A stretch of 64,000 bases of DNA from an uncultured Clostridia bacterium (lineage in GTDB: Bacteria > Bacillota > Clostridia > TANB77 > CAG-508), in assembly GCA_944392545.1 (NCBI GenBank), contig CALXWW010000005.1:38300-102299 (forward strand), written 5' to 3'. Numbering within the stretch: the first letter of the stretch is position 1; the number at the start of each line of letters is the position of its first letter. The position numbers and the translations under genes are program-made. Positions 33,737-41,570 of this stretch are shown piece by piece. The notes below the pieces were generated by a model. The model ran no database searches. It was not told the DNA's origin and saw nothing but the letters and a program-made list of their open reading frames with translations.

Positions 33737-34990
33737 ATGAGTTACGCTATTGTAAGAAATGAAAAATTAACAAGAGCAGAAATAAATGGAAAAGGTACTC
33801 ACAATGATAGAAGAGCAAAAAATCACACTAATAAAGATATTGATCCTACAAGAACACATTTGAATTATTATATTAAGAAAAACGAACTAACATATACAAA
33901 AGAATTTGATAAATATTTGAAAAATAATAATGTGCAAGGTCATCTTCGCAGTAATAGTATAATAATGTGTCAAATGGTATTCACATCAGACCAAACTTTT
34001 TTTGATAAAATTGGAGAAAAAGAAACAAAAAGATATTTTGATGAATGTTATAAATTTATATGTGATTACAAAAATCTTGGAGAAAAGAATATAATATCAG
34101 CAGTAGTACATTTGGATGAAGGAGCACCACATTTACATTTAATGTTCGTTCCTGTTGTTCATATAAAAGATAAAGACGGAAATAATATTGATAAAATCTG
34201 TAGCAAAGATTTTTGGAAAGGTCGAGATAGTTATAGAAAATTGCAAGATGCCTACTTTAAGCATGTACAGTCAAAAGGATTTGATTTAGAAAGAGGTATG
34301 TTTGTAGAAGATACTAATAGAAAACATTATACTGTTGAAGAATATAAAAAAATTACCAATTATGAAAATACCAAGAAAATTTTAAATGAAATAAAATTAG
34401 AATTGCCAGATACTCCAGATATTACAGATATTAAAATAAATAGGTTGTCAAAGAAAAGAGATGAGAAAATATTAGAAGAAATTATAAGACCTAAAGATTA
34501 TTTAATTAAGGAATTATACAAAGATAATTTATCACTGCATAAAGAACTATCAAAACAATCAAAGGTTATTGATGAAGCTGAAAAATATCAAAAAGAACGA
34601 GATAAAATTCTTGCTGATAATGAAGAATTACACAATACTGTAAAACATTTAGAACACGAATATAAACTAAAAAACAATAATCTTGATTTTGATTTTAGAA
34701 ATAGAAAAAGAGAGTTAGAGGAAGAATTTGAAGAAAGAACTTTTAATTTAGAATATGAATATAAAGGAAAATATCATAAATTAGAAAAAGAAAATAATCA
34801 TCTTCATAAAATTATAGATAAATTTTATTTTGCTATTGATAAATTTATAGAATGGATTTGTCAAAAATTTAGTTTAGGCGATTCAAAAGAACTTGTTAAT
34901 AATTTTGAGAAAGACACTAATATTTCTCTTGATCCAGAACTACAAATAAAAAAAGAAGAAATAGAAAAAGAATGGGATTTAGAGTTATAA
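33737..34990 (+). CDS. mobV: MOBV-family relaxase (Pre/Mob, plasmid recombination enzyme)
   Basis: 417 residues; ATG at 33737 with AAGGAGAT just before it (the upstream GTG at 33725 is on the GGAGG). The N-terminal relaxase domain has HNDRRAKNHTNKDIDP (motif I), SIIMCQMVFTSDQTFF and motif III VVHLDEGAPHLHLMFVPV with the metal/catalytic histidines. The C-terminal half is a long coiled coil (about 240-350), as in pMV158 MobM. It nicks at the oriT located 50 bases upstream and mobilizes the element with a helper. Ends at a strong terminator. Confidence 0.93.
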   Translation: MSYAIVRNEKLTRAEINGKGTHNDRRAKNHTNKDIDPTRTHLNYYIKKNELTYTKEFDKYLKNNNVQGHLRSNSIIMCQMVFTSDQTFFDKIGEKETKRYFDECYKFICDYKNLGEKNIISAVVHLDEGAPHLHLMFVPVVHIKDKDGNNIDKICSKDFWKGRDSYRKLQDAYFKHVQSKGFDLERGMFVEDTNRKHYTVEEYKKITNYENTKKILNEIKLELPDTPDITDIKINRLSKKRDEKILEEIIRPKDYLIKELYKDNLSLHKELSKQSKVIDEAEKYQKERDKILADNEELHNTVKHLEHEYKLKNNNLDFDFRNRKRELEEEFEERTFNLEYEYKGKYHKLEKENNHLHKIIDKFYFAIDKFIEWICQKFSLGDSKELVNNFEKDTNISLDPELQIKKEEIEKEWDLEL

Positions 34991-34996
34991 TCATAT

Positions 34997-35029
34997 AAAA
35001 ATCTCTACTATTCTTTGTAGAGATTTTTT
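34997..35029. terminator. Terminator after mobV relaxase
   Basis: AAAAATCTCTAC, 8-base loop, GTAGAGATTTTT then T; perfect 12-base stem, bidirectional between convergent genes. Confidence 0.9.
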
Positions 35030-35060
35030 CATTTTAATATAACTATTACATATAAGTAAA

Positions 35061-35807
35061 TTACAATTTCATTAATCTTTTTAGAATTTTATCTTTTGGA
35101 GTAAAAACCATATATTTTATAAAATATTTTTGTATTGGATTAAAAAAAACATCTAATAATAAAATATCTTTTATTTTAAATTTAATACCTTTATTTTCTA
35201 GATAATCACAAGTAAATAATTTACATGGGAGACATTTAGCATCACAAGTATAGCTTTCTTTATTTAAATATTCACATAAAACTAATTTTGAAAATGGGCC
35301 CAATGCTTTATGTTTAAAATGATGACAACATCCTGTAGTAGATGATGTGTTTCTTTTTTCTCCACATTTATTATTTTTGAAATCACATAGATTCTTCCCA
35401 TAAAAATAACCATCCAGATAATTACATACTGTATCATATATATAATTATATCTTTCATATCTTGTTTTATAAAATATAGCATTAATTCCAGAAATAAAGT
35501 CTTTATGTTTTAGATTACTTTCATTAAAATTGGTTGCATATGCAATTATTTTTTTTTCTTTTTCTGTTATTCCAAATTCTTTGTTTATGATCTTTGCCAC
35601 GTTTTTTACTCGTAATAAATTTTTTAGTATTCTTTTATAATCCCTTATATTAAATTTATCAAAATCTATTCTTAATACTATATTTTTGCTTTTTAACACT
35701 TTTATTAAACTTAGATGACATATATCTACAGTATTAACAGGTATTTCATTATTTCTATTAAGTATTTCTATATAATAGCTATTATCTAATTCTATAATGT
35801 TGTTCAT
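35061..35807 (-). CDS. Cysteine-rich protein of unknown function
   Basis: 248 residues; ATG with AGAGAGGAAT. The first 140 residues are helical with many Lys/Asn. Then come clustered cysteines: CDFKNNKC, GCCHHFKH, LCEYLN, CDAKCLPCKLFTC (about 143-205), a possible metal or Fe-S site, before a helical end with DVFFNPIQKYFIK. I recognise the cluster as shared by unnamed Firmicute proteins but know no function. Cargo of element C. Confidence 0.6.
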   Translation of the reverse strand: MNNIIELDNSYYIEILNRNNEIPVNTVDICHLSLIKVLKSKNIVLRIDFDKFNIRDYKRILKNLLRVKNVAKIINKEFGITEKEKKIIAYATNFNESNLKHKDFISGINAIFYKTRYERYNYIYDTVCNYLDGYFYGKNLCDFKNNKCGEKRNTSSTTGCCHHFKHKALGPFSKLVLCEYLNKESYTCDAKCLPCKLFTCDYLENKGIKFKIKDILLLDVFFNPIQKYFIKYMVFTPKDKILKRLMKL

Positions 35808-35835
35808 AATTTTATTCCTCTCTTTTTTTTAGAAA

Positions 35836-35860
35836 GAGGTCTGGAAACTTTCCAGACCTC
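35836..35860. terminator. Terminator of the 57-residue protein gene
   Basis: GAGGTCTGGAAA and TTTCCAGACCTC separated by one base; on the minus strand it is followed by TTTCT. Confidence 0.75.
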
Positions 35861-35898
35861 CCTTGGATTGTGTTCCCTAATAGGAAACTGGGCACTGC

Positions 35899-36072
35899 TT
35901 AGTCTTTGTTGTGATAGAGCTGACCATCGTTGGAGCTATCGTTATTGATACGATAATCGCCATCGCCAGTAACATAGCCTACACGATTGTCATTTCCGTC
36001 ATAGACGTCTCCGTTTTTAGAATATCCACCAGGATAATCATTGCGGAAGTCTTGGCTGTCTTTCCATGACAT
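35899..36072 (-). CDS. Small acidic glycine/asparagine-rich protein, 57 residues
   Basis: Too short for most gene finders but well supported: ATG at 36072, AAAGGAGGA site, 57 codons, terminator. The peptide (SWKDSQDFRNDYPGGYSKNG, VGYVTGDGDYRINNDSS) is hydrophilic and Asp/Asn/Gly/Tyr-rich with a repeated G-D-x-x-x strand-turn pattern. Codon use and GC content are clearly higher than in flanking genes, so it has a different origin. Function unknown. Confidence 0.65.
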   Translation of the reverse strand: MSWKDSQDFRNDYPGGYSKNGDVYDGNDNRVGYVTGDGDYRINNDSSNDGQLYHNKD

Positions 36073-36193
36073 AATAGTGTCCTCCTTTCATGTATTTATA
36101 GTGCTTTTGCACTACATAAGTATATTATAGTACGATTTTATGTAAACGTCAAGAATTTCGGTAAAATTTCTCAATATTTCAAAATTTTTACAA

Positions 36194-37105
36194 TTATTTT
36201 TTTTCATCTTTATTTTTATTTCTACTTTTATATACATTTGCTTGATTTCTACATTGACTAGTATCATATTCAGCTTTTGGATTTTTAGCATAAAATACTT
36301 TACCACAATGTTTACAAATCTTTATTGGATTTTGTTCACTGCAAAGCATAAAACCAAAAGCCATATCTAATGCTTGTTTCAATGAATTTGGTTGCCAAGC
36401 AATTTCAGGAGTGTTCCCATATGTATTAATTCTAAATGGTATTCCAGAGAAATAATAGTTATGTATAGTTTCCTTTGCTACATATTCATCAAAATCATAT
36501 ATATTCTCATTTTTTAAATCCATTGCTTTTTTAAATATGTTATACATCTTTTTTGCATAGTCTACAATCCAGTCAATTTTTTCACAATAAAAACTAGAGT
36601 AAATTAACTGATTTTCAATTGATGAACGACTTAACATTTTTTGCAGGTCTGAATTTGTTTCTATTTTTACCTTACCGTTTGTTACTGTATAACTCATTTC
36701 ATCGTTAGTCGCAAATGGAAAGAATAATTCAAAATAATCTTTAGCCTTAATAGTACGATTTTTACTAATAAAATTATCTTCTTTTAAGGTTATTTCATCA
36801 TTTAATAAAAAGTCTTTACTAGTTGGTGCTTCAACCATAAAACCTAATAATCCATATCTTTCTGCAAATGTAGTAGCAAATGTAAATTTAGTTGGCTCAT
36901 TATCAAGATCTGAACAAACCTTTCCCATATTTAATAAATCAACAAGCGCGCTATCTATTTTACTAAACATATCATATACATCTCTAATATTCATTGATGC
37001 TTCAGGATTTGGCACAAGATAATATTCTGTTCCCTTAAATTTCCCTTGATAGCCACCATATCTCATATATGAATATGGACTACTACTTTTAAAATTAAAT
37101 TCCAT
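36194..37105 (-). CDS. Zinc-ribbon protein, paralogue of the element B protein
   Basis: 303 residues. N-terminal SYMRYGGYQGKFKGTEYYLV, a helical middle, and a C-terminal finger CKHCGKVFYAKNPKAEYDTS followed by QCRNQANVYKSRNKN. The finger and the preceding ICKHCG approach match the element B protein (25566-26501); the N-terminal halves differ more. Both are near the int/xis side of their element. Here no kinase gene accompanies it. A DNA-binding regulatory role is possible but unproven. ATG with TTTGAGGAG site. Confidence 0.65.
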   Translation of the reverse strand: MEFNFKSSSPYSYMRYGGYQGKFKGTEYYLVPNPEASMNIRDVYDMFSKIDSALVDLLNMGKVCSDLDNEPTKFTFATTFAERYGLLGFMVEAPTSKDFLLNDEITLKEDNFISKNRTIKAKDYFELFFPFATNDEMSYTVTNGKVKIETNSDLQKMLSRSSIENQLIYSSFYCEKIDWIVDYAKKMYNIFKKAMDLKNENIYDFDEYVAKETIHNYYFSGIPFRINTYGNTPEIAWQPNSLKQALDMAFGFMLCSEQNPIKICKHCGKVFYAKNPKAEYDTSQCRNQANVYKSRNKNKDEKK

Positions 37106-37301
37106 AATTTACATCTCCTCAAATTTTTTTTAAAATTTTTTAAGTAATATATTGACATATTACAATTATTACTTTATAATAATATCAAATATTAATAATT
37201 GAAATATAATAATATATTACAATAATTAATATAAAATGTCAATAGCTACAACTTTATAAAAAATATGTAGACAAAAATTTTACCGAATTAATTGAAAGGT
37301 T

Positions 37302-37775
37302 GTGATTAGCATAGATAACAAGAATTATATATTAGATAGATATTATAATGAACATACAAAACCTACTATTATTGCAAAAGAATTAAATGTTAATCCATCT
37401 TATATTACTAAAGTTGTTAAGTCTGATTCGAGATATTTTCAAGAAAAAGAATATAGAACTAATATTGGTAAAGAAAATCGTAAAATTGCTAAACGAGAAT
37501 GGATTAGAAAAAAAAGACAAAATGAAGCTGATAAAGAGTTGTATGAATTTGTTAAGCAACAACATATTGAAGCAAGTAAAGAACTATCTTATACTACAGA
37601 AATAAGCGATTTAGCATATAGAAAATGGAATCCTAGTGCATATCACAGAAATAGTAAGGGTAATTTAGTTATAGATAGAAAACTAAAAGTTGGCTCAGAT
37701 GTTCCTAAATCAATAAATATGAATATAAAAATACCAACACAGAAATACAAGAAAAAGTATTGTTATAGTATTTAA
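37302..37775 (+). CDS. Helix-turn-helix DNA-binding protein
   Basis: 157 residues from GTG at 37302 with GAAAGG close upstream. The N-terminus HTKPTIIAKELNVNPSYITKVV is a sigma-70-region-4-like HTH; a very basic region (KENRKIAKREWIRKKRQNEA) and a beta end (GNLVIDRKLKVG) follow. Such proteins occur beside int/xis in clostridial elements and probably control excision. The promoter region (37106-37300) has repeated ATATTACAATTATTA motifs possibly bound by it and shared with the divergent zinc-ribbon gene. Confidence 0.65.
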   Translation: MISIDNKNYILDRYYNEHTKPTIIAKELNVNPSYITKVVKSDSRYFQEKEYRTNIGKENRKIAKREWIRKKRQNEADKELYEFVKQQHIEASKELSYTTEISDLAYRKWNPSAYHRNSKGNLVIDRKLKVGSDVPKSINMNIKIPTQKYKKKYCYSI

Positions 37776-37836
37776 TTAGTCCTATTGCAGAATAGGTCTT
37801 TTTTATTTTGAATTTTAGCAAAGGAGGTATAAAAAT

Positions 37837-38046
37837 ATGGCTGACATGAAAGAAACCTATACTTTAATGTTTACAGACTACCCAGACATTGTTAATCTTG
37901 TGCAAATGAGAAAAATGTTAGGTGGTATTAGTAATACTCTTGCATATCGTATGTTAAGAGAAAAGAAAATTAAAAGTAAAAAAGTTGGCAGAGAATATAA
38001 AATTCCTAAAGTTAATGTTATCAAATATATGATGGCAGAACAGTAG
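37837..38046 (+). CDS. xis: Excisionase-like helix-turn-helix protein of element C
   Basis: 69 residues; ATG with AAAGGAGGTAT. NLVQMRKMLGGISNTLAYRM then KKVGREYKIPKVNVIKYMM form the small winged-helix seen in excisionase-family DNA-binding proteins. Directly upstream of int, as in Tn916-like elements, so it likely directs excision. Confidence 0.8.
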   Translation: MADMKETYTLMFTDYPDIVNLVQMRKMLGGISNTLAYRMLREKKIKSKKVGREYKIPKVNVIKYMMAEQ

Positions 38047-38127
38047 GAATTTTTTTCTTATCATGGTATAATACACAAAATATCAATGATAAGTTAAATA
38101 TAAACTGTTACAACGGAAAGGAGTAAA

Positions 38128-39348
38128 ATGATAACAGGTAGCTTACAGAAAAAGAAAGGTCTTTATTATGCTGTTTTAAATTTATATGATGACTATGGAA
38201 AAAGAAAACCGAAATGGATTCCAACAGGTTATACTATAAAGGGCAATAAGAAAAAGGCTGAAGAAAAATTAGAACAATTTAAAATTGAATATGAACAAAA
38301 GTCAAAAATAAAATTAAGAGATCCAAATATTTATGATAAATACCAAAACATTCTCTTTTGTGATTATATGCTGGAATGGCTAGAAAAACAAAAAGGAAAA
38401 GTTGAACAAACAACTTATATTGGCTATGAACAAGTTATTAAAGGGAGATTATACAAATACTTTAAAGCAAAGAAAATAAAATTAGTTGATTTAAAACCTA
38501 AACATATTCAAGATTTCTTTGATTTGCTTTTTAGCGAAGGACTATCTAGCAATACTATAAAACATTATAGGGCTAATATTAGTAAAGCATTAAAAGGAGC
38601 AGTTATCAATGAAATAATTGATAGTAATCCTGCTACTAAATTAGAGTCAATCAAAACAAAGGAATACACAGCTGATTATTATACACAAGATGAATTATTA
38701 AATCTAATGGAAATTATAAAAACTACACCTATTGAACTACCAGTAATTATTGCAGGTGTATATGGATTAAGGCGTGAAGAAGTTATAGGTATTAAATGGA
38801 ATGCTATTGATTTCAAAGCTAAAACATTAACAATTAGACATACAGTAGGACGTGGAAAAATTGATGGTGTTACACAATTCATTTTCAAAGATAGAGCAAA
38901 AAGTGATTCTGGTTATAGAACTTTACCTTTATTTGATTTTATTGCTGATTTATTAAACACTTATAAAGATAAGTATGAAGAATATAAAAAGTTTTATGGT
39001 AATACTTATTGCAATGATTATAAAGAATATATTTGTTTAATGGAAAATGGAGAATTAATGAAACCTGGATATGTAACTCAAACTTTTAGTAAAATACTAG
39101 AACAAAATAATCTAAGGCATATAAGGTTACACGACTTAAGACATAGTTGTGGTACTTTGTTAATTCAAAATGGAGTACCAGTTAAAGATATACAAATATG
39201 GTTGGGTCATTCTAATTTTCAGACTACATTAAGATATGCACATGCTGATATAGAAAATAAAAGAATTTCTGCAAGTGTTATTAGTGATAAACTTGCATTA
39301 GATACAAAAGATACAAAAAAAGAACAAATTACCGAACTTGCACTTTAG
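38128..39348 (+). CDS. int: Tyrosine-type integrase of element C
   Basis: 406 residues; ATG with GGAAAGGAG. Arm-binding AP2-like N-terminus (GSLQKKKGLYYAVLNLYDDY), core-binding SAM-like domain (about 75-170), catalytic domain with GVYGLRREEVIGIKW (Arg), HDLRHSCGTLLIQNG (His-x-x-Arg), WLGHSNFQTTLRYAHAD (His, nucleophile Tyr). Integrates at the tRNA-Leu(UAA) 3' end; the target tRNA lies 140 bases downstream. All catalytic residues are present, so it is probably functional. Confidence 0.95.
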   Translation: MITGSLQKKKGLYYAVLNLYDDYGKRKPKWIPTGYTIKGNKKKAEEKLEQFKIEYEQKSKIKLRDPNIYDKYQNILFCDYMLEWLEKQKGKVEQTTYIGYEQVIKGRLYKYFKAKKIKLVDLKPKHIQDFFDLLFSEGLSSNTIKHYRANISKALKGAVINEIIDSNPATKLESIKTKEYTADYYTQDELLNLMEIIKTTPIELPVIIAGVYGLRREEVIGIKWNAIDFKAKTLTIRHTVGRGKIDGVTQFIFKDRAKSDSGYRTLPLFDFIADLLNTYKDKYEEYKKFYGNTYCNDYKEYICLMENGELMKPGYVTQTFSKILEQNNLRHIRLHDLRHSCGTLLIQNGVPVKDIQIWLGHSNFQTTLRYAHADIENKRISASVISDKLALDTKDTKKEQITELAL

Positions 39349-39406
39349 GTAATCTGTTTTACAAAATACATCTCTAACTATTTATAAAAATTCTAATTTT
39401 GGAAAA

Positions 39407-39428
39407 GTGTTAGAACTTTTGTTAGAAC
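39407..39428 (+). repeat. Element C arm-type direct repeats, right end
   Basis: GTGTTAGAAC (39407-39416) and TTTGTTAGAAC (39418-39428); copies of the left-end pair at 32888-32908. A single decayed copy (TTGTTAGAA) lies near the remnant integrase at 19571. Confidence 0.65.
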
Positions 39429-39450
39429 TTTGCACTATTTTTATAATTAA

Positions 39451-39485
39451 AACCTCAAGCTTAATCTTACGAAACACTTGAGGTT
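39451..39485. terminator. Hairpin with TCTTACGAAA loop, downstream of tRNA-Leu
   Basis: AACCTCAAG (39451-39459) pairs with CTTGAGGTT (39477-39485). It lies directly downstream of the minus-strand tRNA. The loop core TCTTACGAAA is the same as in the hairpin at 19604-19638. Confidence 0.65.
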
Positions 39486-39489
39486 CTAA

Positions 39490-39577
39490 TGGTGCAGATG
39501 GCCGGAATCGAACCGGCACGGTTTATTCAACCGCAGGATTTTAAGTCCTGTGCGTCTGCCAGTTCCGCCACATCTGC
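39490..39577 (-). tRNA. tRNA-Leu (anticodon UAA)
   Basis: 88 bases including an encoded CCA. Acceptor GCAGATG / CATCTGC, D arm with GGCAGACGC, anticodon loop ACTTAAAAT reading UAA, long variable arm CGGTTGAATAAACCG and T loop GGTTCGATTCC. The long variable arm identifies a class II tRNA. Its 3' half is the target of the adjacent integrase; part of it is element-derived (see the variable-arm difference with the 32678 fragment). Confidence 0.96.
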
Positions 39578-39722
39578 ATTTATTGAACTGACAATAAGTA
39601 TTGTACTACTTTTTTTAGTAGTTTGTCAATACTTATATATAAATTTTTTATTCTTTTTATATAAATTTTTTATTCTTTTTTAGTTTAAAATATATAGAGA
39701 AAACAAAAAGAATTATTACTAA

Positions 39723-39948
39723 TCACTTTTTGCTCTCTTTATCATTATCATCTATTATAGTTAATAATTCGTCAAATGAACAATTCAATGTTTTTGCAAA
39801 TCCGTTCCAAATATTTATAACTAATAGATTTCTTTCCACTTCTTATAGCTTTATTTAGATTATATAAGGAAATATCCATTTGATCACAAAGCCAAGATTT
39901 GCTTTTTCCTTTTTTCTTTAAAATTTCCCCTACATTTATTTGTATCAC
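39723..39948 (-). pseudogene. XRE/Cro-type regulator, frameshifted
   Basis: GTG at 39948 with GATAGGAGA opens VGEILKKKGKSKSWLCDQMD and NLNKAIRSGKKSISYK, a Cro/C1 helix-turn-helix; a one-base shift near 39811-39817 is needed to continue IWNGFAKTLNCSFDELLTII to the TGA at 39723. Whole length about 75 residues, as in small XRE regulators. It faces the 40073 gene across a shared promoter region, which it may have regulated. Real mutation or sequence error cannot be told apart. Confidence 0.65.
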
Positions 39949-40010
39949 GTAAGTATTCTCCTATCTATATTTTTTTTATTTTATACTAACGTCTAATTTA
40001 AAAATAGCGC

Positions 40011-40039
40011 TTGCAAGTGTCACTGTGCTATGCTATAAT
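40011..40039 (+). promoter_or_regulatory. Promoter of the DUF6591-like gene with palindrome
   Basis: TTGCAA (40011-40016) and TATAAT (40034-40039), 17-base spacer. The -35 lies in the palindrome CTTGCAAG (with GCGCTTGCAAGTG around it), a plausible operator for the divergent XRE regulator. Confidence 0.7.
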
Positions 40040-40072
40040 CTAGAAAAATAAAAATGAAAGGGGAAATATTTT

Positions 40073-41173
40073 ATGGAAAATAGTACTACACAAACTAAAA
40101 AGCCTTTTTACAAAAGTGCATGGTTTATTATTCTATCCATATTAGTAGCTGTTATTCTTATCGCTATTATTATCTTTAGTGCTGTAACTGTTGGTGGAGG
40201 TAATAAAATTAATTGGTCTGAACTTGAACTTGGTGACAAACTTCCTGTACCAAAAAAGTTGAATGGTGAAGTATTATTAGATAATAGCGAGTCATTATCT
40301 CTTACTATGTATAAGGTAAGTGAAAAAGATTTTAAAGATTATGTTAAAGAATGTAAAAATGCTGGATATACAGTAGATATAGCTTACGAAAGCTTAAGCA
40401 GTATGTATGAAGCATTTAATGATGAAGGATATAATCTATATCTTTCATACTATTCATCAGAAGAAAGCATGAGAATTGACCTAACTGAACCTGCAACAGC
40501 AAAAATGAAAGAATTTGAATGGCCTGATAATGATTTATGCTCACTTTTACCTACTCCAAAATCAAACTTTGGATATTTCAATTCTAATAGTAGTAATTAT
40601 CTTTCTGTTTCTATAGGAAATACTACAGTTGAAGATTATGAAGATTATGTAAAAGCTTGCCAAGATAAAGGTTTTAATGTTGATTATTATAGTAGTGATA
40701 ATAGCTTTTCTGCAAAAAATTCTAATGGTTATAGCTTATACGTAAAATATGCTGGCGTTAATGTAATGGATATTACATTAAATAAACCATATGAAGATAC
40801 TGACTCTAATAATGATGATAATAATACTAGTAAACCTTCTACAGTAGAGGAAAAAACAGAAGAAACACAAACACCAGAATCTGATAATAATAGTTCTTCA
40901 AATGACAACAAATTAAGTAAAGATTTTAAAGAAGCAATGGATAGTTATGAAGATTTCATGGACGATTATATTGATTTCATGGAAAAATATCAAGATTCTG
41001 ATGGAACAGACTTAAGCTTACTTACAGAATATACAGAATATATGAATAAATATAATCAAGTTTGTGAAGATTTTAAAGCTTGGGATAGTAGTGATATGAA
41101 TTCAGCCGAAGCTGCTTATTATCTTGAAGTTCAAACTAGAGTTAATCAAAAACTCTTAAATTCATTAGAATAA
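40073..41173 (+). CDS. Membrane-anchored protein with tandem DUF6591-like domains
   Basis: 366 residues: cytoplasmic tail, membrane helix (about 16-38), then two similar beta domains (about 50-135 and 148-238), each with a LLP-P start, a YxxYVxxCxxxGF repeat (DYVKECKNAGYTVD and DYVKACQDKGFNVD) and an IDL/ITLNKP strand end. A Ser/Asn/Thr-rich linker and a helical C-terminal domain (DFKEAMDSYEDFMDDYIDFM) follow. The last part resembles DUF6591 proteins of clostridia. Extracellular binding or stress role is inferred. ATG behind AAAGGGGAAA; strong promoter and terminator. Confidence 0.75.
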   Translation: MENSTTQTKKPFYKSAWFIILSILVAVILIAIIIFSAVTVGGGNKINWSELELGDKLPVPKKLNGEVLLDNSESLSLTMYKVSEKDFKDYVKECKNAGYTVDIAYESLSSMYEAFNDEGYNLYLSYYSSEESMRIDLTEPATAKMKEFEWPDNDLCSLLPTPKSNFGYFNSNSSNYLSVSIGNTTVEDYEDYVKACQDKGFNVDYYSSDNSFSAKNSNGYSLYVKYAGVNVMDITLNKPYEDTDSNNDDNNTSKPSTVEEKTEETQTPESDNNSSSNDNKLSKDFKEAMDSYEDFMDDYIDFMEKYQDSDGTDLSLLTEYTEYMNKYNQVCEDFKAWDSSDMNSAEAAYYLEVQTRVNQKLLNSLE

Positions 41174-41197
41174 TTAAATATAGTATACATACTTTTT

Positions 41198-41229
41198 AAA
41201 AGGCGAAAGAAAGATATCTTTCGCCTTTT
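41198..41229 (+). terminator. Intrinsic terminator
   Basis: AAAAGGCGAAAGA / TCTTTCGCCTTTT with a 6-base loop, then T-rich; downstream of the DUF6591-like gene and convergent with rubredoxin. Confidence 0.9.
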
Positions 41230-41240
41230 TCTTTTTTCCT

Positions 41241-41381
41241 TTATTCCTCTACTTTTACAAAAGTACTTTTTGGAACACCACATAAAGGACATACCCAATC
41301 TTCTGGTAAATCTTCAAATTTTACAGATTCAACTGCATCATCATAAATATAACCACATGCTAAACATTTATATTTGTTCAT
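41241..41381 (-). CDS. Rubredoxin
   Basis: 46 residues, the minimal rubredoxin size. Two CxxC knuckles, [11 protein letters not shown] and [11 protein letters not shown], bind one iron. A cytoplasmic electron carrier in anaerobes, often for oxidative-stress reductases. Residue spacing between the pairs (about 22) is normal though shorter than average. ATG with AGGAGGT. Monocistronic. Confidence 0.93.
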   Translation of the reverse strand: MNKYKCLACGYIYDDAVESVKFEDLPEDWVCPLCGVPKSTFVKVEE

Positions 41382-41504
41382 ACTTTTACCTCCTATTTTT
41401 TTATTATTATATCATATATTTTTATTTTATAAACTATTAAAATATTTATTATTTTTATTTTTTGTATTTATTATTATACACCTTAATATATATAACATAT
41501 AAAA

Positions 41505-41536
41505 TAAAAAGATATAGGAAAACACACTCCTATATC
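41505..41536 (-). terminator. Terminator of hup
   Basis: GATATAGGA / TCCTATATC stem with an 8-base loop; on the minus strand followed by TTTTTATTTT. Confidence 0.8.
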
Positions 41537-41570
41537 CCCTATGAATTCATATTTTTATATAAATTACAAA

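Larger units (their letters stand above)
32678..39545. mobile_element. Element C: integrative mobilizable element with MOBV relaxase in tRNA-Leu(UAA)
   Basis: Spans from the tRNA fragment at 32678 to the anticodon loop of the intact tRNA-Leu (39545). It carries oriT, MOBV relaxase, a Cys-rich protein, two small/unknown genes, a HTH gene, xis and int, with int next to the tRNA. GTGTTAGAAC direct repeats inside both ends (32888-32908 and 39407-39428) are likely arm sites. No secretion genes, so mobilizable only. Confidence 0.85.

Noticed and set aside
37106..37300. AT-rich repeats before the HTH gene as CRISPR-like array
   Set aside because: Repeats are short, irregular AATAT/ATTACAAT words without uniform spacing; more like operator or simple AT-rich sequence.
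39489..39683. Plus-strand open frame over tRNA-Leu
   Set aside because: It is the antisense of the tRNA gene; chance frame.
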